Positions 56,656 to 64,000 of a stretch of 64,000 bases of DNA are shown here, in pieces. The stretch is taken from positions 1,364,001 through 1,428,000 of the forward strand of contig NZ_JAKWJU010000002.1 in the NCBI RefSeq assembly GCF_022524345.1. Direction: 5' to 3'. Positions within the stretch are counted from its first letter, which is position 1; every line of letters starts with the position of its first letter. The position numbers and the translations under genes are program-made. This stretch comes from Streptomyces marispadix. Lineage in GTDB: Bacteria; Actinomycetota; Actinomycetes; Streptomycetales; Streptomycetaceae. The notes below the pieces were generated by a model. The model saw nothing but the letters and a program-made list of their open reading frames with translations, was not told the DNA's origin and made no database searches.

Positions 56656-57264
56656 TTCGCCCAGCGTCTCGCAGAGGTTCTCGTAGGGCCCGATCAGCGA
56701 AAGCAGCCGCCGCTTCGTCGTCCCGTCCTCGGTGGTGATCTGCACGGACATATGGCCATGGCTGATCAGCCACTTGTTGTGCACCGGCCGGTCGGACGTG
56801 TGCAGGCCCACCCCCCAGTCGCCCCCGCCGAGGATGTGCGAGTCGGGGTCGCCGCCCGGGTAGGTGAGCGTCCCGGTGCCGGAGAGGTCGCGGGTCACGG
56901 TTCGGCCGGTGTCGAGATTCGTCACGCGCATGACCAGCGGCCCGCTCTCGACGCCGAACACCGGGTTCCGCTCGTCGTCGTACCAGGTACGAAGCGTCAG
57001 ATCGGCCACGGGGAACTCGGCGTGCGCCGCGAACGGGCAGACCTCACCGGCCGGGTAGTCGACGGGCTTCTGCTGCGGATGTGTGACGACCGGGCCATGG
57101 AGGCCCCCTCCGGTGCCGCTCGTCTCGCTCGGCGCGTACGTTCCGGTCCTTCCGCTCGCACCGGCGCTGCTCGCGGGCATCAGCAGCGCCGGTGCACATA
57201 CGGCCAGCGCCACCGTGAGAAATCTCCGCAACGATCGCCGTCCCCGCCCGGTCCTGTGCGTCAT
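56653..57264 (-). CDS. Secreted hypothetical protein
   Basis: A 203-residue protein starting at ATG after a GGGGGCGGGGC site. A signal peptide with a twin-arginine-like head (GRRSLRRFLTVALAVCAPAL, then LMPASSAGAS) is clear. The mature part is beta-rich with two cysteines (EVCPFAAHAEF and ENLC) that may form a disulfide. No family was recognised. The reading frame is open far upstream, but that extension lies in the gap. The stop is inside the 28-bp repeat. Confidence 0.75.
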   Translation of the reverse strand: MTHRTGRGRRSLRRFLTVALAVCAPALLMPASSAGASGRTGTYAPSETSGTGGGLHGPVVTHPQQKPVDYPAGEVCPFAAHAEFPVADLTLRTWYDDERNPVFGVESGPLVMRVTNLDTGRTVTRDLSGTGTLTYPGGDPDSHILGGGDWGVGLHTSDRPVHNKWLISHGHMSVQITTEDGTTKRRLLSLIGPYENLCETLGE

Positions 57265-57565
57265 GCCCCGCCCCCTTCGCTTCCGCGTCGCCCTCGTCGG
57301 GCCTTCGCTTGCCGATACGGCTGATACGAAGGTGCTTCGCGGTCCTCGCTGCGTGAAGACGATTCGGGCACGCCCGAACGGTTCGCCCGCGCGGTTCTCA
57401 ACTGCCCGCCTACTACGGAGAGTTGACGGTACGAACGCGGCCGGGGGACGCGGGCGCGAGCACGGGCCCGCACCGGCACCGGCACCGGCACCGGCACGGA
57501 GGCATACGTACGAGGACGGGCACGGCCGGCACCACCGGCACCCCGGAGGAAAAGGCGGAACGACG
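57265..57565. other. 301-base gap between the secreted protein and the ArsR-type gene
   Basis: Holds divergent promoters. Bases 57471-57494 are four CACCGG units; TCAACT and AGTTGA words (around 57398-57426) may pair. Nothing else is supported. Confidence 0.55.
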
Positions 57566-58645
57566 ATGCGCATCCACTTCACGCTCACCGATCTGACTCG
57601 CATCCGCTTCGCCGGTCCCTCCAGCCGGCTCGCGACGAGCGCCTTCAGCACCGCCCGGCTCGCGCACCATCCCGGTCCGCCCCAACTCGACCTGTGGCGG
57701 CGGGCGGTGAGGCCACGGCTGGCCTGCGGACCCACACCCTTCACCGACCTGCTGCCCTCCGCGCCCGAGCATCCCGTACCGGGGTTCCTGCGCCCGCAGC
57801 GCGGTCTGCGCACGCTGGAGGAGGAACTGGAGCGGCTGTGCGCCACTCCTCGCGAGGTCTTCCGCGCCGAACTCGACCATCTGGCCACCAGGCGCGCACT
57901 GCCTCGCTGGACGCGGCGGCTGGCCGACGGCGACCGGCGTGCGGTGGCGGGGCTCGCCGCGTCCGTACGCGACTACCACCGGGCCGCCGTGGCGCCCTAC
58001 TGGCCGGGCCTGTCGACGGTGCTGGCGGCCGATCTGGCCATGCGGGCACGGCAGTTGAGGGACGGCGGCGTCGAGGAGGTGCTGAACACCCTCCATCCGA
58101 GGATGCACTGGCGGGCGCCGGTGCTGGAGATCGAGGGCTCTGACCTCGAATACCGCCTTGACGGGCGTGGGCTGCTGCTCGCTCCCGCCGCCTTCAGCTC
58201 GTACGTGCCGTGCGACCCGCACGACCGGCAGCCCACGCTCTACTACGAGGTGACCCGCAGCCCCGTCTCCCCGGCGAGCAGGGCCGGTTCGGCGAACAGG
58301 CTCGCGGCGCTACTGGGGCACAGCCGCGCCGCCGTGCTCCAGGTGATCGCCGAGGGCGTCTCCACGAGCGAACTCGCGCGCCGTACCGGTCTTTCACCCG
58401 CCTCCGCGAGCGAACACGCGACGGTGCTGCGCGGAGTCGGCCTGGTGCACACGGAACGCTCCGGCCGCCACAGCCGCCACGCCCTCACCCCGCTGGGCGC
58501 CGAACTGCTGCTGGGGCCGCCCGGGTCGCACACCGGATGCGACACCACGAGCCCCATGACGGAGGCGCCGGCTTCGTCCGAGCCCCGCGGGGTCACTTCT
58601 CCCGTGCAGCCGACCCCGTCAGCTCCGCGACCGGGATCCGCCTGA
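57566..58645 (+). CDS. ArsR-type transcriptional regulator (DUF5937-like N-terminus)
   Basis: A 359-residue protein. The N-terminal 240 residues match the DUF5937 region of Streptomyces regulators (TLTDLTRIRFAGPSSRLATS, then LLAPAAFSSYVPCDPHDRQP and TLYYEVTRSP). The C-terminal winged helix is RAAVLQVIAEGVSTSELARR, TGLSPASASEHATVLRGVGL and VHTERSGRHSRHALTPLG, an ArsR fold. It regulates unknown genes. The last 53 bases overlap the 3' end of the convergent sialidase gene. Confidence 0.88.
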   Translation: MRIHFTLTDLTRIRFAGPSSRLATSAFSTARLAHHPGPPQLDLWRRAVRPRLACGPTPFTDLLPSAPEHPVPGFLRPQRGLRTLEEELERLCATPREVFRAELDHLATRRALPRWTRRLADGDRRAVAGLAASVRDYHRAAVAPYWPGLSTVLAADLAMRARQLRDGGVEEVLNTLHPRMHWRAPVLEIEGSDLEYRLDGRGLLLAPAAFSSYVPCDPHDRQPTLYYEVTRSPVSPASRAGSANRLAALLGHSRAAVLQVIAEGVSTSELARRTGLSPASASEHATVLRGVGLVHTERSGRHSRHALTPLGAELLLGPPGSHTGCDTTSPMTEAPASSEPRGVTSPVQPTPSAPRPGSA

Positions 58646-59723
58646 ACGCCACTGTGGCGTATGGACTTTCGTCGCCCGTCTCGTACAGCAGGCCCAGCGT
58701 GCCCTCGTCGACCCGTACGAGGTCGGAGTACGCGGCGGGGCGTTCGTCGACGGTGTGCACGGCCCGCCAGGTCACGCCGTCGTCGAAGCTCGCGCGCAGC
58801 GTCATCCTCCGCCGCTCCTCAGGGTCGCCCGGCGCGGAGAAGAGCAGCACGTCGGGGTCGCGGAGCTGTAGCACGCTCGCCTCGACCACCGGGGCGACGA
58901 GCTGCGGCTGAGGCTCGAAGGGTGCGAGCAGCGTCTCGCCGCCGTCCTCGGAGCGGGCGTCGGCACGGTGCTCGGGTGCGATCGCCTCGGTGCGGGTGTT
59001 GAAGTACAGGCGGCCGTCGGGCAGTTGGGCCGCGGTGGTCTCGTTGACGTTGACCCAGCCGTCGGGGTTGTCGTCGGTGTATCCGATGCGCCAGGTCTCG
59101 CCGCCGTCGTCGCTGAGCAGGTCGTGGCCGCCGTTGTAGCGGCCGTCGGTGCCGTCGTCGCCGCCCTCGGGAGGCAGCGAGTGGTTCGCGGGTACGACGA
59201 GGCGCCCATCGTAGGGATGCGTCGTCAGGCGCAGCGCGTGTCCCGGGGTCGTCGCGTACCAGCGCCAGTGCGGCAGCTTCGCCGACGGCGTGATCTCCCG
59301 TGCGGAGGACCAGTTCGCGCCGGAGTCCGTGCTCTGCTGAATCCATACCCGCCTGCCGTCCTCCGGCGGCACCTCGCCCCGGCGGATGCGCTCCTCGGTG
59401 GCGTCCGCGGCGTTGGTGACGAAGACGAGGACGATGCGGGCGCCGTCGGCGCCGCCGTCCGGCGAAGGGACCACCACGGGCGAGGGGTTGCCCGCCGTCC
59501 CGGTCCCGTAGGAGGCGACGACGTCCAGGTCGCCCCAGGTGCGGCCGCCGTCGTCCGACCGCCGGGAGACGATCTCGATATGCCCGGTGTCCTGCGAGGA
59601 GTCCACCCGCCCCTCGGCGAAGGCGAGCAGCGAACCGTCCGGCGCCCTGACACAGGCCGGGATGCGGAAGCTCGCATAGCCATCGCTTCCCGCACTGAAC
59701 GGCACGGAGGTCTCGTACGGCAT
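58593..59723 (-). CDS. Exo-alpha-sialidase, BNR/Asp-box family
   Basis: A 376-residue glycosidase. The sialidase motifs are all present: the FRIP Arg in YASFRIPACV, Asp boxes SDDGGRTW, STDSGANW, SDDGGETW and SFDDGVTW, the Glu in NVNETTAAQL and the nucleophile Tyr in AAYSDLVRVDEG. It removes sialic-type sugars from glycans. No signal peptide is seen, also not in the longer frame, so it is probably cytoplasmic unless exported otherwise. A promoter with near-consensus boxes lies 49 bases upstream. It overlaps the convergent ArsR-type gene. Confidence 0.92.
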   Translation of the reverse strand: MPYETSVPFSAGSDGYASFRIPACVRAPDGSLLAFAEGRVDSSQDTGHIEIVSRRSDDGGRTWGDLDVVASYGTGTAGNPSPVVVPSPDGGADGARIVLVFVTNAADATEERIRRGEVPPEDGRRVWIQQSTDSGANWSSAREITPSAKLPHWRWYATTPGHALRLTTHPYDGRLVVPANHSLPPEGGDDGTDGRYNGGHDLLSDDGGETWRIGYTDDNPDGWVNVNETTAAQLPDGRLYFNTRTEAIAPEHRADARSEDGGETLLAPFEPQPQLVAPVVEASVLQLRDPDVLLFSAPGDPEERRRMTLRASFDDGVTWRAVHTVDERPAAYSDLVRVDEGTLGLLYETGDESPYATVAFRRIPVAELTGSAAREK

Positions 59724-59771
59724 GTGCGGCTCCCAACTTCCCGTCGCGGAAAAGAAGTCGACCGATTTCCG

Positions 59772-59800
59772 AAAGTAAGCAGACGACAACAGAGCGTCAA
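59772..59800 (-). promoter_or_regulatory. Sigma-70-type promoter of the sialidase gene
   Basis: On the minus strand: TTGACG, an exact 17-base spacer, TACTTT. The -35 box matches five of six consensus bases and the region is A/T-rich compared with the rest of the window. A near-palindrome TTTCGGAAA follows the -10 box and may be a repressor site. Confidence 0.6.
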
Positions 59801-59929
59801 GAAAACGGGAGATGAACATCCGCAACGGCCCTTCGCGGGCGAGCCCGGCCCTCCGGCATCACATTCGTACGGGTGAGCACTGCCGAAACTCCCGTCCCGC
59901 ACAGGGGTGTTGAGGCATCATGCCGGGCA

Positions 59930-60583
59930 ATGGACGCAGTACGAGTCGCACATCTGCGGGAAGCGCTTGCGGGCACGGAGTGGGTACGCTCCGCGCGCCG
60001 GTTCGCCGGTTCGCTGCGTACGTCCGTCGCACCCAACAGGGGCGGTCTGCTGCTGGTCGGCACCGAGTCGTACGAACCGTGGCATCTGGCGGCGCACCTC
60101 GACGACGAGGCCGCCTGGTCCGGCCAGCCGGAGCTGTCACCGACGCTCGTGAGGCACCGCGTACCGCCTGCCGCTCCCGCGCATCTCTCCGCCGGGCTCG
60201 GCAGGATCGAGGCGGCCGGGCGCAAGGAGACCGTGCTGGTGGTCACGCCCGAGGACCCGGACCCGGAACTGCTGGAACGCGTACACGACGCACGCCGCGC
60301 GGGCGCCACGGTGCTGGCCTTGGACGAGGCCGGCGGCAGCCTTCGGCCCAGCGAACTGCACGGCATCGCGCACGACGCACTGAGCGCCGACTCCGCCGAG
60401 GTCGACCTGGAGACGGTCCAGCATCTGGTGAGCGCCGCGGCCGGTGAGACCTTCCCCGGGCGGAGCGGCCCCAGCGGGGCACCGGGACTCCCGGCCGCGG
60501 AACGCTCCCGGCGCCCGGCGCTGCGCGACCGCCTCTCCCGCATCGTCGACCAGTTGTCCGCGCCGCCGCCCACCCGCTGGTGA
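59930..60583 (+). CDS. Conserved hypothetical soluble protein
   Basis: A 217-residue protein. The start MDAVRVAHLREALAGTEWV is used because the longer reading (from 59873) has no ribosome site. It shows an alpha/beta layout with a GGLLLVGTESYEPWHLAAHL segment, a VLVVTPEDPDPELLERVHDA strand-helix pair and a C-terminal helix. It appears to be a Streptomyces-conserved protein of no assigned function. The C-terminal Pro/Ser/Arg stretch (SGPSGAPGLPAAERSRRP) is a probable linker. Confidence 0.75.
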   Translation: MDAVRVAHLREALAGTEWVRSARRFAGSLRTSVAPNRGGLLLVGTESYEPWHLAAHLDDEAAWSGQPELSPTLVRHRVPPAAPAHLSAGLGRIEAAGRKETVLVVTPEDPDPELLERVHDARRAGATVLALDEAGGSLRPSELHGIAHDALSADSAEVDLETVQHLVSAAAGETFPGRSGPSGAPGLPAAERSRRPALRDRLSRIVDQLSAPPPTRW

Positions 60584-60973
60584 CGCGGGGGGCGGTCGGC
60601 GATTCCAGGTCCCCGGACAGGGACCCAGGGGCCCGGACAGGGACGCCGCGACGTCGCGAGGCCGCGAGGCCGCCCAACGGCCGTGCGCCGACCGGCACTT
60701 GAGACGCAACGCACCGGTCGGCCAATACGCCGGTCAGCGCACGTAAGGCCCGGAGACGGAACGGCCCTCTGGCGCGGCGGCCCCGGAGCATGCACGCTCT
60801 GACCAGGACCCACGGCCCAGGGCCCACATCACGCGGCAGCAGACAGTCAGCAGTCGGCAGCGAGCAAAAGGCGGCGGACAGCGCGCGAGCCGGACAGGAC
60901 CAGCGGAACCAGAGGACCAGGCAGCGAACCAGAGGTACAGGGAGAACGTGAGAACAGGAGGAACAGCCGAGAG
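60584..60973. other. 390-base gap before the dehydrogenase gene, purine-rich at its right end
   Basis: The left half has GGGGCCCGG-like words without clear stems; the right half (about 60830-60970) is A/G-rich, with repeated GAACCAGAGG words and an AGGAGG site before the next gene. No gene is supported. Confidence 0.55.
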
Positions 60974-61987
60974 ATGCCCCCTCCCCCACGTCCCCGCGCC
61001 GCCCTCGCCATGGGCCCCGCCGCCGCTCACGGAATCCTCGACGACGACGTGCTCACAGCGCTCGCCGAGCACACCCGCCTCTCCCCGCTTCCCGCGCTGG
61101 ACGACCTCGGCACCGAGCGGGCACGCCGCATCCTGGCGGACACCGAGCTGCTGATCACCGGCTGGGACTGCCCGCCGCTCGACGAGGCCGTGCTCGCCGC
61201 GGCGCCCCGCCTGCGCGCGGTCGCGCACACCGCGGGCAGCGTGCGCGGGCACATCACCGAGGCGTGCTGGGAACGCGGCGTCGAGGTCTCCTCGGCCGCC
61301 GCCGCCAACGCCCTTCCCGTGGCCGAGTACACCGTCGCGATGATCCTGCTCAGCGGCAAACACGTGCTGGAGACGGCACGCGAATACGCCGCCGCCCGCG
61401 ACCGCGAGCGACTGACCCCGCGCCCCGGCACGGGCAACTACCGCCGCCGCGTGGGCATTTGCAGCGCCTCCCTTATCGGCCGCCGCGTGATCGAGCTGCT
61501 GCGTCCCTACGACCTCGAAGTGCGGCTGTACGACCCGTACATCACCGCGGAGGAGACCGCAGCGCTCGGCGTGCGCCGGGCCGGTCTGCGTCAACTCTTC
61601 GCCGACAGCGACGTGGTGAGCGTCCACACTCCGCTGCTGCCCGCGACCCGCGGCCTCGTCGACCGCGGACTCCTCGCCGCCATGAGGCAGGACGCCACCC
61701 TGATCAACACCTCGCGAGGCGCGGTCATCGACCAGGACGCACTGACCGAGGCCGTCTCGACGGGACGCATCCGCGCCGTGCTGGACGTCACCGAGCCCGA
61801 ATCGCTGCCGCCCCGGCACCCGCTGTGGGACTGCGAGAACGCACTCATCACCCCGCACATCGCCGGTTCCCTCGGCAACGAGCTGCGCAGGCTCGCCGAT
61901 CTGACCGTCTCCGAAGTCGCCCGCTGGGCGAGGGGCGAGGGCTTCGCCCACCCCGTACGACGCGAAAGGCTGGCGTTCCTCGCGTGA
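60974..61987 (+). CDS. D-2-hydroxyacid dehydrogenase-family protein
   Basis: A 337-residue NAD-dependent dehydrogenase. The catalytic Arg is in NTSRGAVIDQ, the Glu in VLDVTEPESLPP and the His in ITPHIAGSLG. The nucleotide loop is GICSASLIGRRV: the first Gly is kept, the second is Ser in place of Gly, and the third is present, so it departs from GxGxxG, as in a subgroup of these enzymes. The stop overlaps the start of the DUF2264 gene (GTGA), so both are one operon. The substrate is unknown, possibly a sugar acid. Confidence 0.9.
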   Translation: MPPPPRPRAALAMGPAAAHGILDDDVLTALAEHTRLSPLPALDDLGTERARRILADTELLITGWDCPPLDEAVLAAAPRLRAVAHTAGSVRGHITEACWERGVEVSSAAAANALPVAEYTVAMILLSGKHVLETAREYAAARDRERLTPRPGTGNYRRRVGICSASLIGRRVIELLRPYDLEVRLYDPYITAEETAALGVRRAGLRQLFADSDVVSVHTPLLPATRGLVDRGLLAAMRQDATLINTSRGAVIDQDALTEAVSTGRIRAVLDVTEPESLPPRHPLWDCENALITPHIAGSLGNELRRLADLTVSEVARWARGEGFAHPVRRERLAFLA

Positions 61988-64000
61988 CCGCGACCGGACC
62001 CGACACCCGCGCGGCGAAGTGGCGGCCCCCGGGGCCGACTTCGCTCCGACTCCCCCCGTACGACGCCGAGTCGAGCCCGTACACCGGCTGGACCCGTGCC
62101 CACTGGGAGGCCGTCGCCGACGGTCTGCTGAACGCCGCGTGGCGCTACGCCTCCCCGCACGGCGCACTGATCGACCTGCCAGGCCGCCCCTCCCGCAGCG
62201 GCGTGCGCTCCGACGGGCTGGAGGGCTACGCACGCACCTTCCTCGCCGCGGCGTTCCGCGTAGCGGGCGCGGGCGGCGACGATCCGCACGGCCTGATGGA
62301 GCGTTACGCGGCGGGACTGGCGGCGGGCACCCGTACGACCGGCGGCGCCCCTGCGGCACCCGCCCCTTCCCCCGACACCCGTGCGGCGGACGAGACCTGG
62401 CCGCCCATCCTCGACCACACCGTCTACGGACAGCCCATGGTGGAGTCCGCGTCGATCGCGCTCTCGCTGCGACTTACCCGCCCCTGGCTGTGGGACCGGC
62501 TGGACGATGCCGTCCAGGACCGCACCGAGGAATGGCTGCGCGGCGCGCTTCGCCATGTCCCCGCGCCCAACAACTGGTATCTGTTCCCGCTGACCGTCGC
62601 CGGCTTCCTGGAGTCGGCCGGACGCGGCGACCGCGAGACCGCGCGGGCGATCGAGCGCGGACTGGTCCTGCTGGAGGGCTGGTACCGGGGCGAGGGCTGG
62701 TACTCCGACGGCGACGGCCGCGCCTTCGACCACTACAACGGCTGGGCCCTGCACCTGTATCCGCTGCTGCACGCCCATCTCGCCCAGGACGACGGCCTGT
62801 CGGAACATCTCGGCACCCGGCTGCACACCCATCTCGAAAGCTTCGGCCTGCTCTTCGACGTCAACGGCGCACCGCTCCACTTCGGCCGCTCACTGACCTA
62901 CCGCTTCGCCGCGAACGCCGCCGTGGCGCTCGGCGCCCTCACGGGCCACACGCCGTTCGCGCCGGGCGTCTCCAGGCGCCTGCTGAGCGGCTGTCTGCGC
63001 TACTTCCTCGACCGAGGCGCGCTCAGCCGGGACGGACTGCTCACGCTCGGCTGGCACGGCCCGCACGAGGCGACGCTTCAGGACTACTCCGGCCCGGCCT
63101 CCCCGTACTGGGCGTCCAAGGGCCTGCTCCCGCTGCTCGTGCCGCCCGGAGATCCACTGTGGACGGCACGGGAGGAGGCGGCCCCGTCCGAGGGCCCGGC
63201 ACGAGCAGTGGCTCTGCCCTCCGCGGGCCTGCTGATCCAGACGGGCGGCGACGGCACGGTCCGCCTGCACAACCACGGCAGCGACCATGTGCCGCCCCAC
63301 GAGGGCGAGCCGGCCCGCTCCACCGACCCGCTGTACGCACGCCTCGCCTACTCCACACGTACGGGCCCCACGGCGAGCGGCAACGTGCCCGACAACCACT
63401 TCGCCGTCGAGGTCCCAGGTCCGCACGGCCGCCACGGGGCCGAAGTCCCGGAGAACTCCGGTGTGTTCAGCGCCCGCGTACGCATCCACCCGATGGACGC
63501 GGCGTCCGGCCCCGGCGGCGCCTGGGGCTGGGCGGCGTCCTGGCACACACCGGTCTTCCCCTCGGGCGGCCCGATGGTGCCGGGCCTGCGAGTGCAGAGC
63601 CTGACGTTCGTACGGGGCGGACTCGAACTCCGCGTGCACCGCGTACTGGGCGCGCCCGCGGGTGCGCGCGTACGCCTGACGGGCTGGGCGACGGGCGAGC
63701 CGGAGCCGGAAGCGGGACCGTGGTCGGAGCCGGTCCCGGGGCGTCAACACCGTGCTCTCCACGACCGGTTGGAGCCCTGCGCCCTGAACGGCTTGCACGG
63801 CTTGCACGGCTGGGACGACGCCTCCCCGACGCTGCTACGCGCCCCGCAGGGCACCGCCTTCACCCGCTGGGCCCAGCTCCCCGCCCTCCAGGGCCCGGCG
63901 GAGGGCACCGCGCTCTTCGTAGCCGTGGCGGCCCTCGCCCCCGGCGGTACGCCCCAGGCGCCCCCGGCTCCCCTTCCCGAGTCCGCCCGCCTGCTCTCCG
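61984..64000 (+). CDS. DUF2264 family protein (3' end beyond window)
   Basis: The gene starts at a GTG that overlaps the dehydrogenase stop and is open to the window end, so at least 672 residues. The N-terminal half is an alpha-helical barrel with conserved motifs (GLEGYARTFLAAAFRVAG, VYGQPMVESASIAL, NNWYLFPLTVAGFLES, HYNGWALHLYPLLHA), typical for DUF2264, a family related in layout to glycan-degrading toroid enzymes. The C-terminal half is beta-rich with a WAASWHTPVFPSGG segment. No signal peptide. A glycan lyase or hydrolase role is likely, but not shown by the sequence alone. Confidence 0.88.
   Translation, partial: MTATGPDTRAAKWRPPGPTSLRLPPYDAESSPYTGWTRAHWEAVADGLLNAAWRYASPHGALIDLPGRPSRSGVRSDGLEGYARTFLAAAFRVAGAGGDDPHGLMERYAAGLAAGTRTTGGAPAAPAPSPDTRAADETWPPILDHTVYGQPMVESASIALSLRLTRPWLWDRLDDAVQDRTEEWLRGALRHVPAPNNWYLFPLTVAGFLESAGRGDRETARAIERGLVLLEGWYRGEGWYSDGDGRAFDHYNGWALHLYPLLHAHLAQDDGLSEHLGTRLHTHLESFGLLFDVNGAPLHFGRSLTYRFAANAAVALGALTGHTPFAPGVSRRLLSGCLRYFLDRGALSRDGLLTLGWHGPHEATLQDYSGPASPYWASKGLLPLLVPPGDPLWTAREEAAPSEGPARAVALPSAGLLIQTGGDGTVRLHNHGSDHVPPHEGEPARSTDPLYARLAYSTRTGPTASGNVPDNHFAVEVPGPHGRHGAEVPENSGVFSARVRIHPMDAASGPGGAWGWAASWHTPVFPSGGPMVPGLRVQSLTFVRGGLELRVHRVLGAPAGARVRLTGWATGEPEPEAGPWSEPVPGRQHRALHDRLEPCALNGLHGLHGWDDASPTLLRAPQGTAFTRWAQLPALQGPAEGTALFVAVAALAPGGTPQAPPAPLPESARLLS

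Overview
The window is high-GC actinobacterial DNA, almost certainly Streptomyces. Evidence: near-exclusive G/C at codon third positions, frequent GTG starts, GTGA and ATGA stop/start overlaps, and a gene set typical of the Streptomyces core chromosome (glnA, lipA-lipB, the malEFG-aglA locus with malR, glnE, glnA2, nadE, panB). No tRNA, rRNA or CRISPR array was seen.

Region 1 (1-6.7 kb) is the right part of an actinomycete integrative and conjugative element of the pSAM2 type. In order it carries a TraB/FtsK-like DNA pump (cut by the window edge), a set of small Spd-like spread and membrane proteins, a RepSA-type HUH replication initiator, an excisionase and a tyrosine integrase. A cargo gene for a membrane-anchored AbiTii-domain protein, a likely abortive-infection factor, lies beyond the integrase.

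Region 2 (6.7-15 kb) returns to the core chromosome: glnA with a clear GlnR operator and a conserved adenylylation tyrosine, an RDD protein, a DUF4191 membrane protein, lipA and lipB, an NsdA-like regulator whose N-terminus is frameshifted, and a DinB-family protein.

Region 3 (15-28 kb) is more variable. It has a sensor histidine kinase coupled to a GNAT gene, and divergent from it an MMPL transporter broken by a 4-bp repeat. Then follow a small tautomerase/oxidoreductase pair, a NarL-type response regulator, a Tat-exported GH89 glycosidase and a membrane protein with a sigma-factor-like cytoplasmic domain.

Region 4 (28-36 kb) is the maltose/maltodextrin locus: malE-malF-malG, aglA and a LacI-type regulator on the minus strand, with malR divergent. 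Two operator-like palindromes lie in the malE/malR gap. The transporter ATPase is absent, as expected if a shared MsiK protein serves it.

Region 5 (36-48.6 kb) holds a PAP2 protein, glnE (which modifies GlnA), glnA2 (GlnA-like, without the adenylylation site), a TrmB/LuxR-type regulator, nadE with a one-base frameshift, a DUF6236 protein, a TIGR03086-type protein and an MFS exporter.

Region 6 (48.6-64 kb) contains an EEP-fold phosphatase/nuclease, a TetR regulator with an MFS drug exporter under a perfect 15-bp inverted repeat, panB, a site-2-type protease, an F420:NADP reductase, a secreted protein, an ArsR-type regulator, a sialidase, a conserved hypothetical, a 2-hydroxyacid dehydrogenase and a DUF2264 protein cut by the right edge.

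Three genes (regulator at 12.4 kb, MMPL, nadE) have frameshifts in repetitive or homopolymeric DNA. In nadE, normally an important gene, a sequencing or assembly error is the simplest explanation; this makes errors plausible for the other two but does not prove them.
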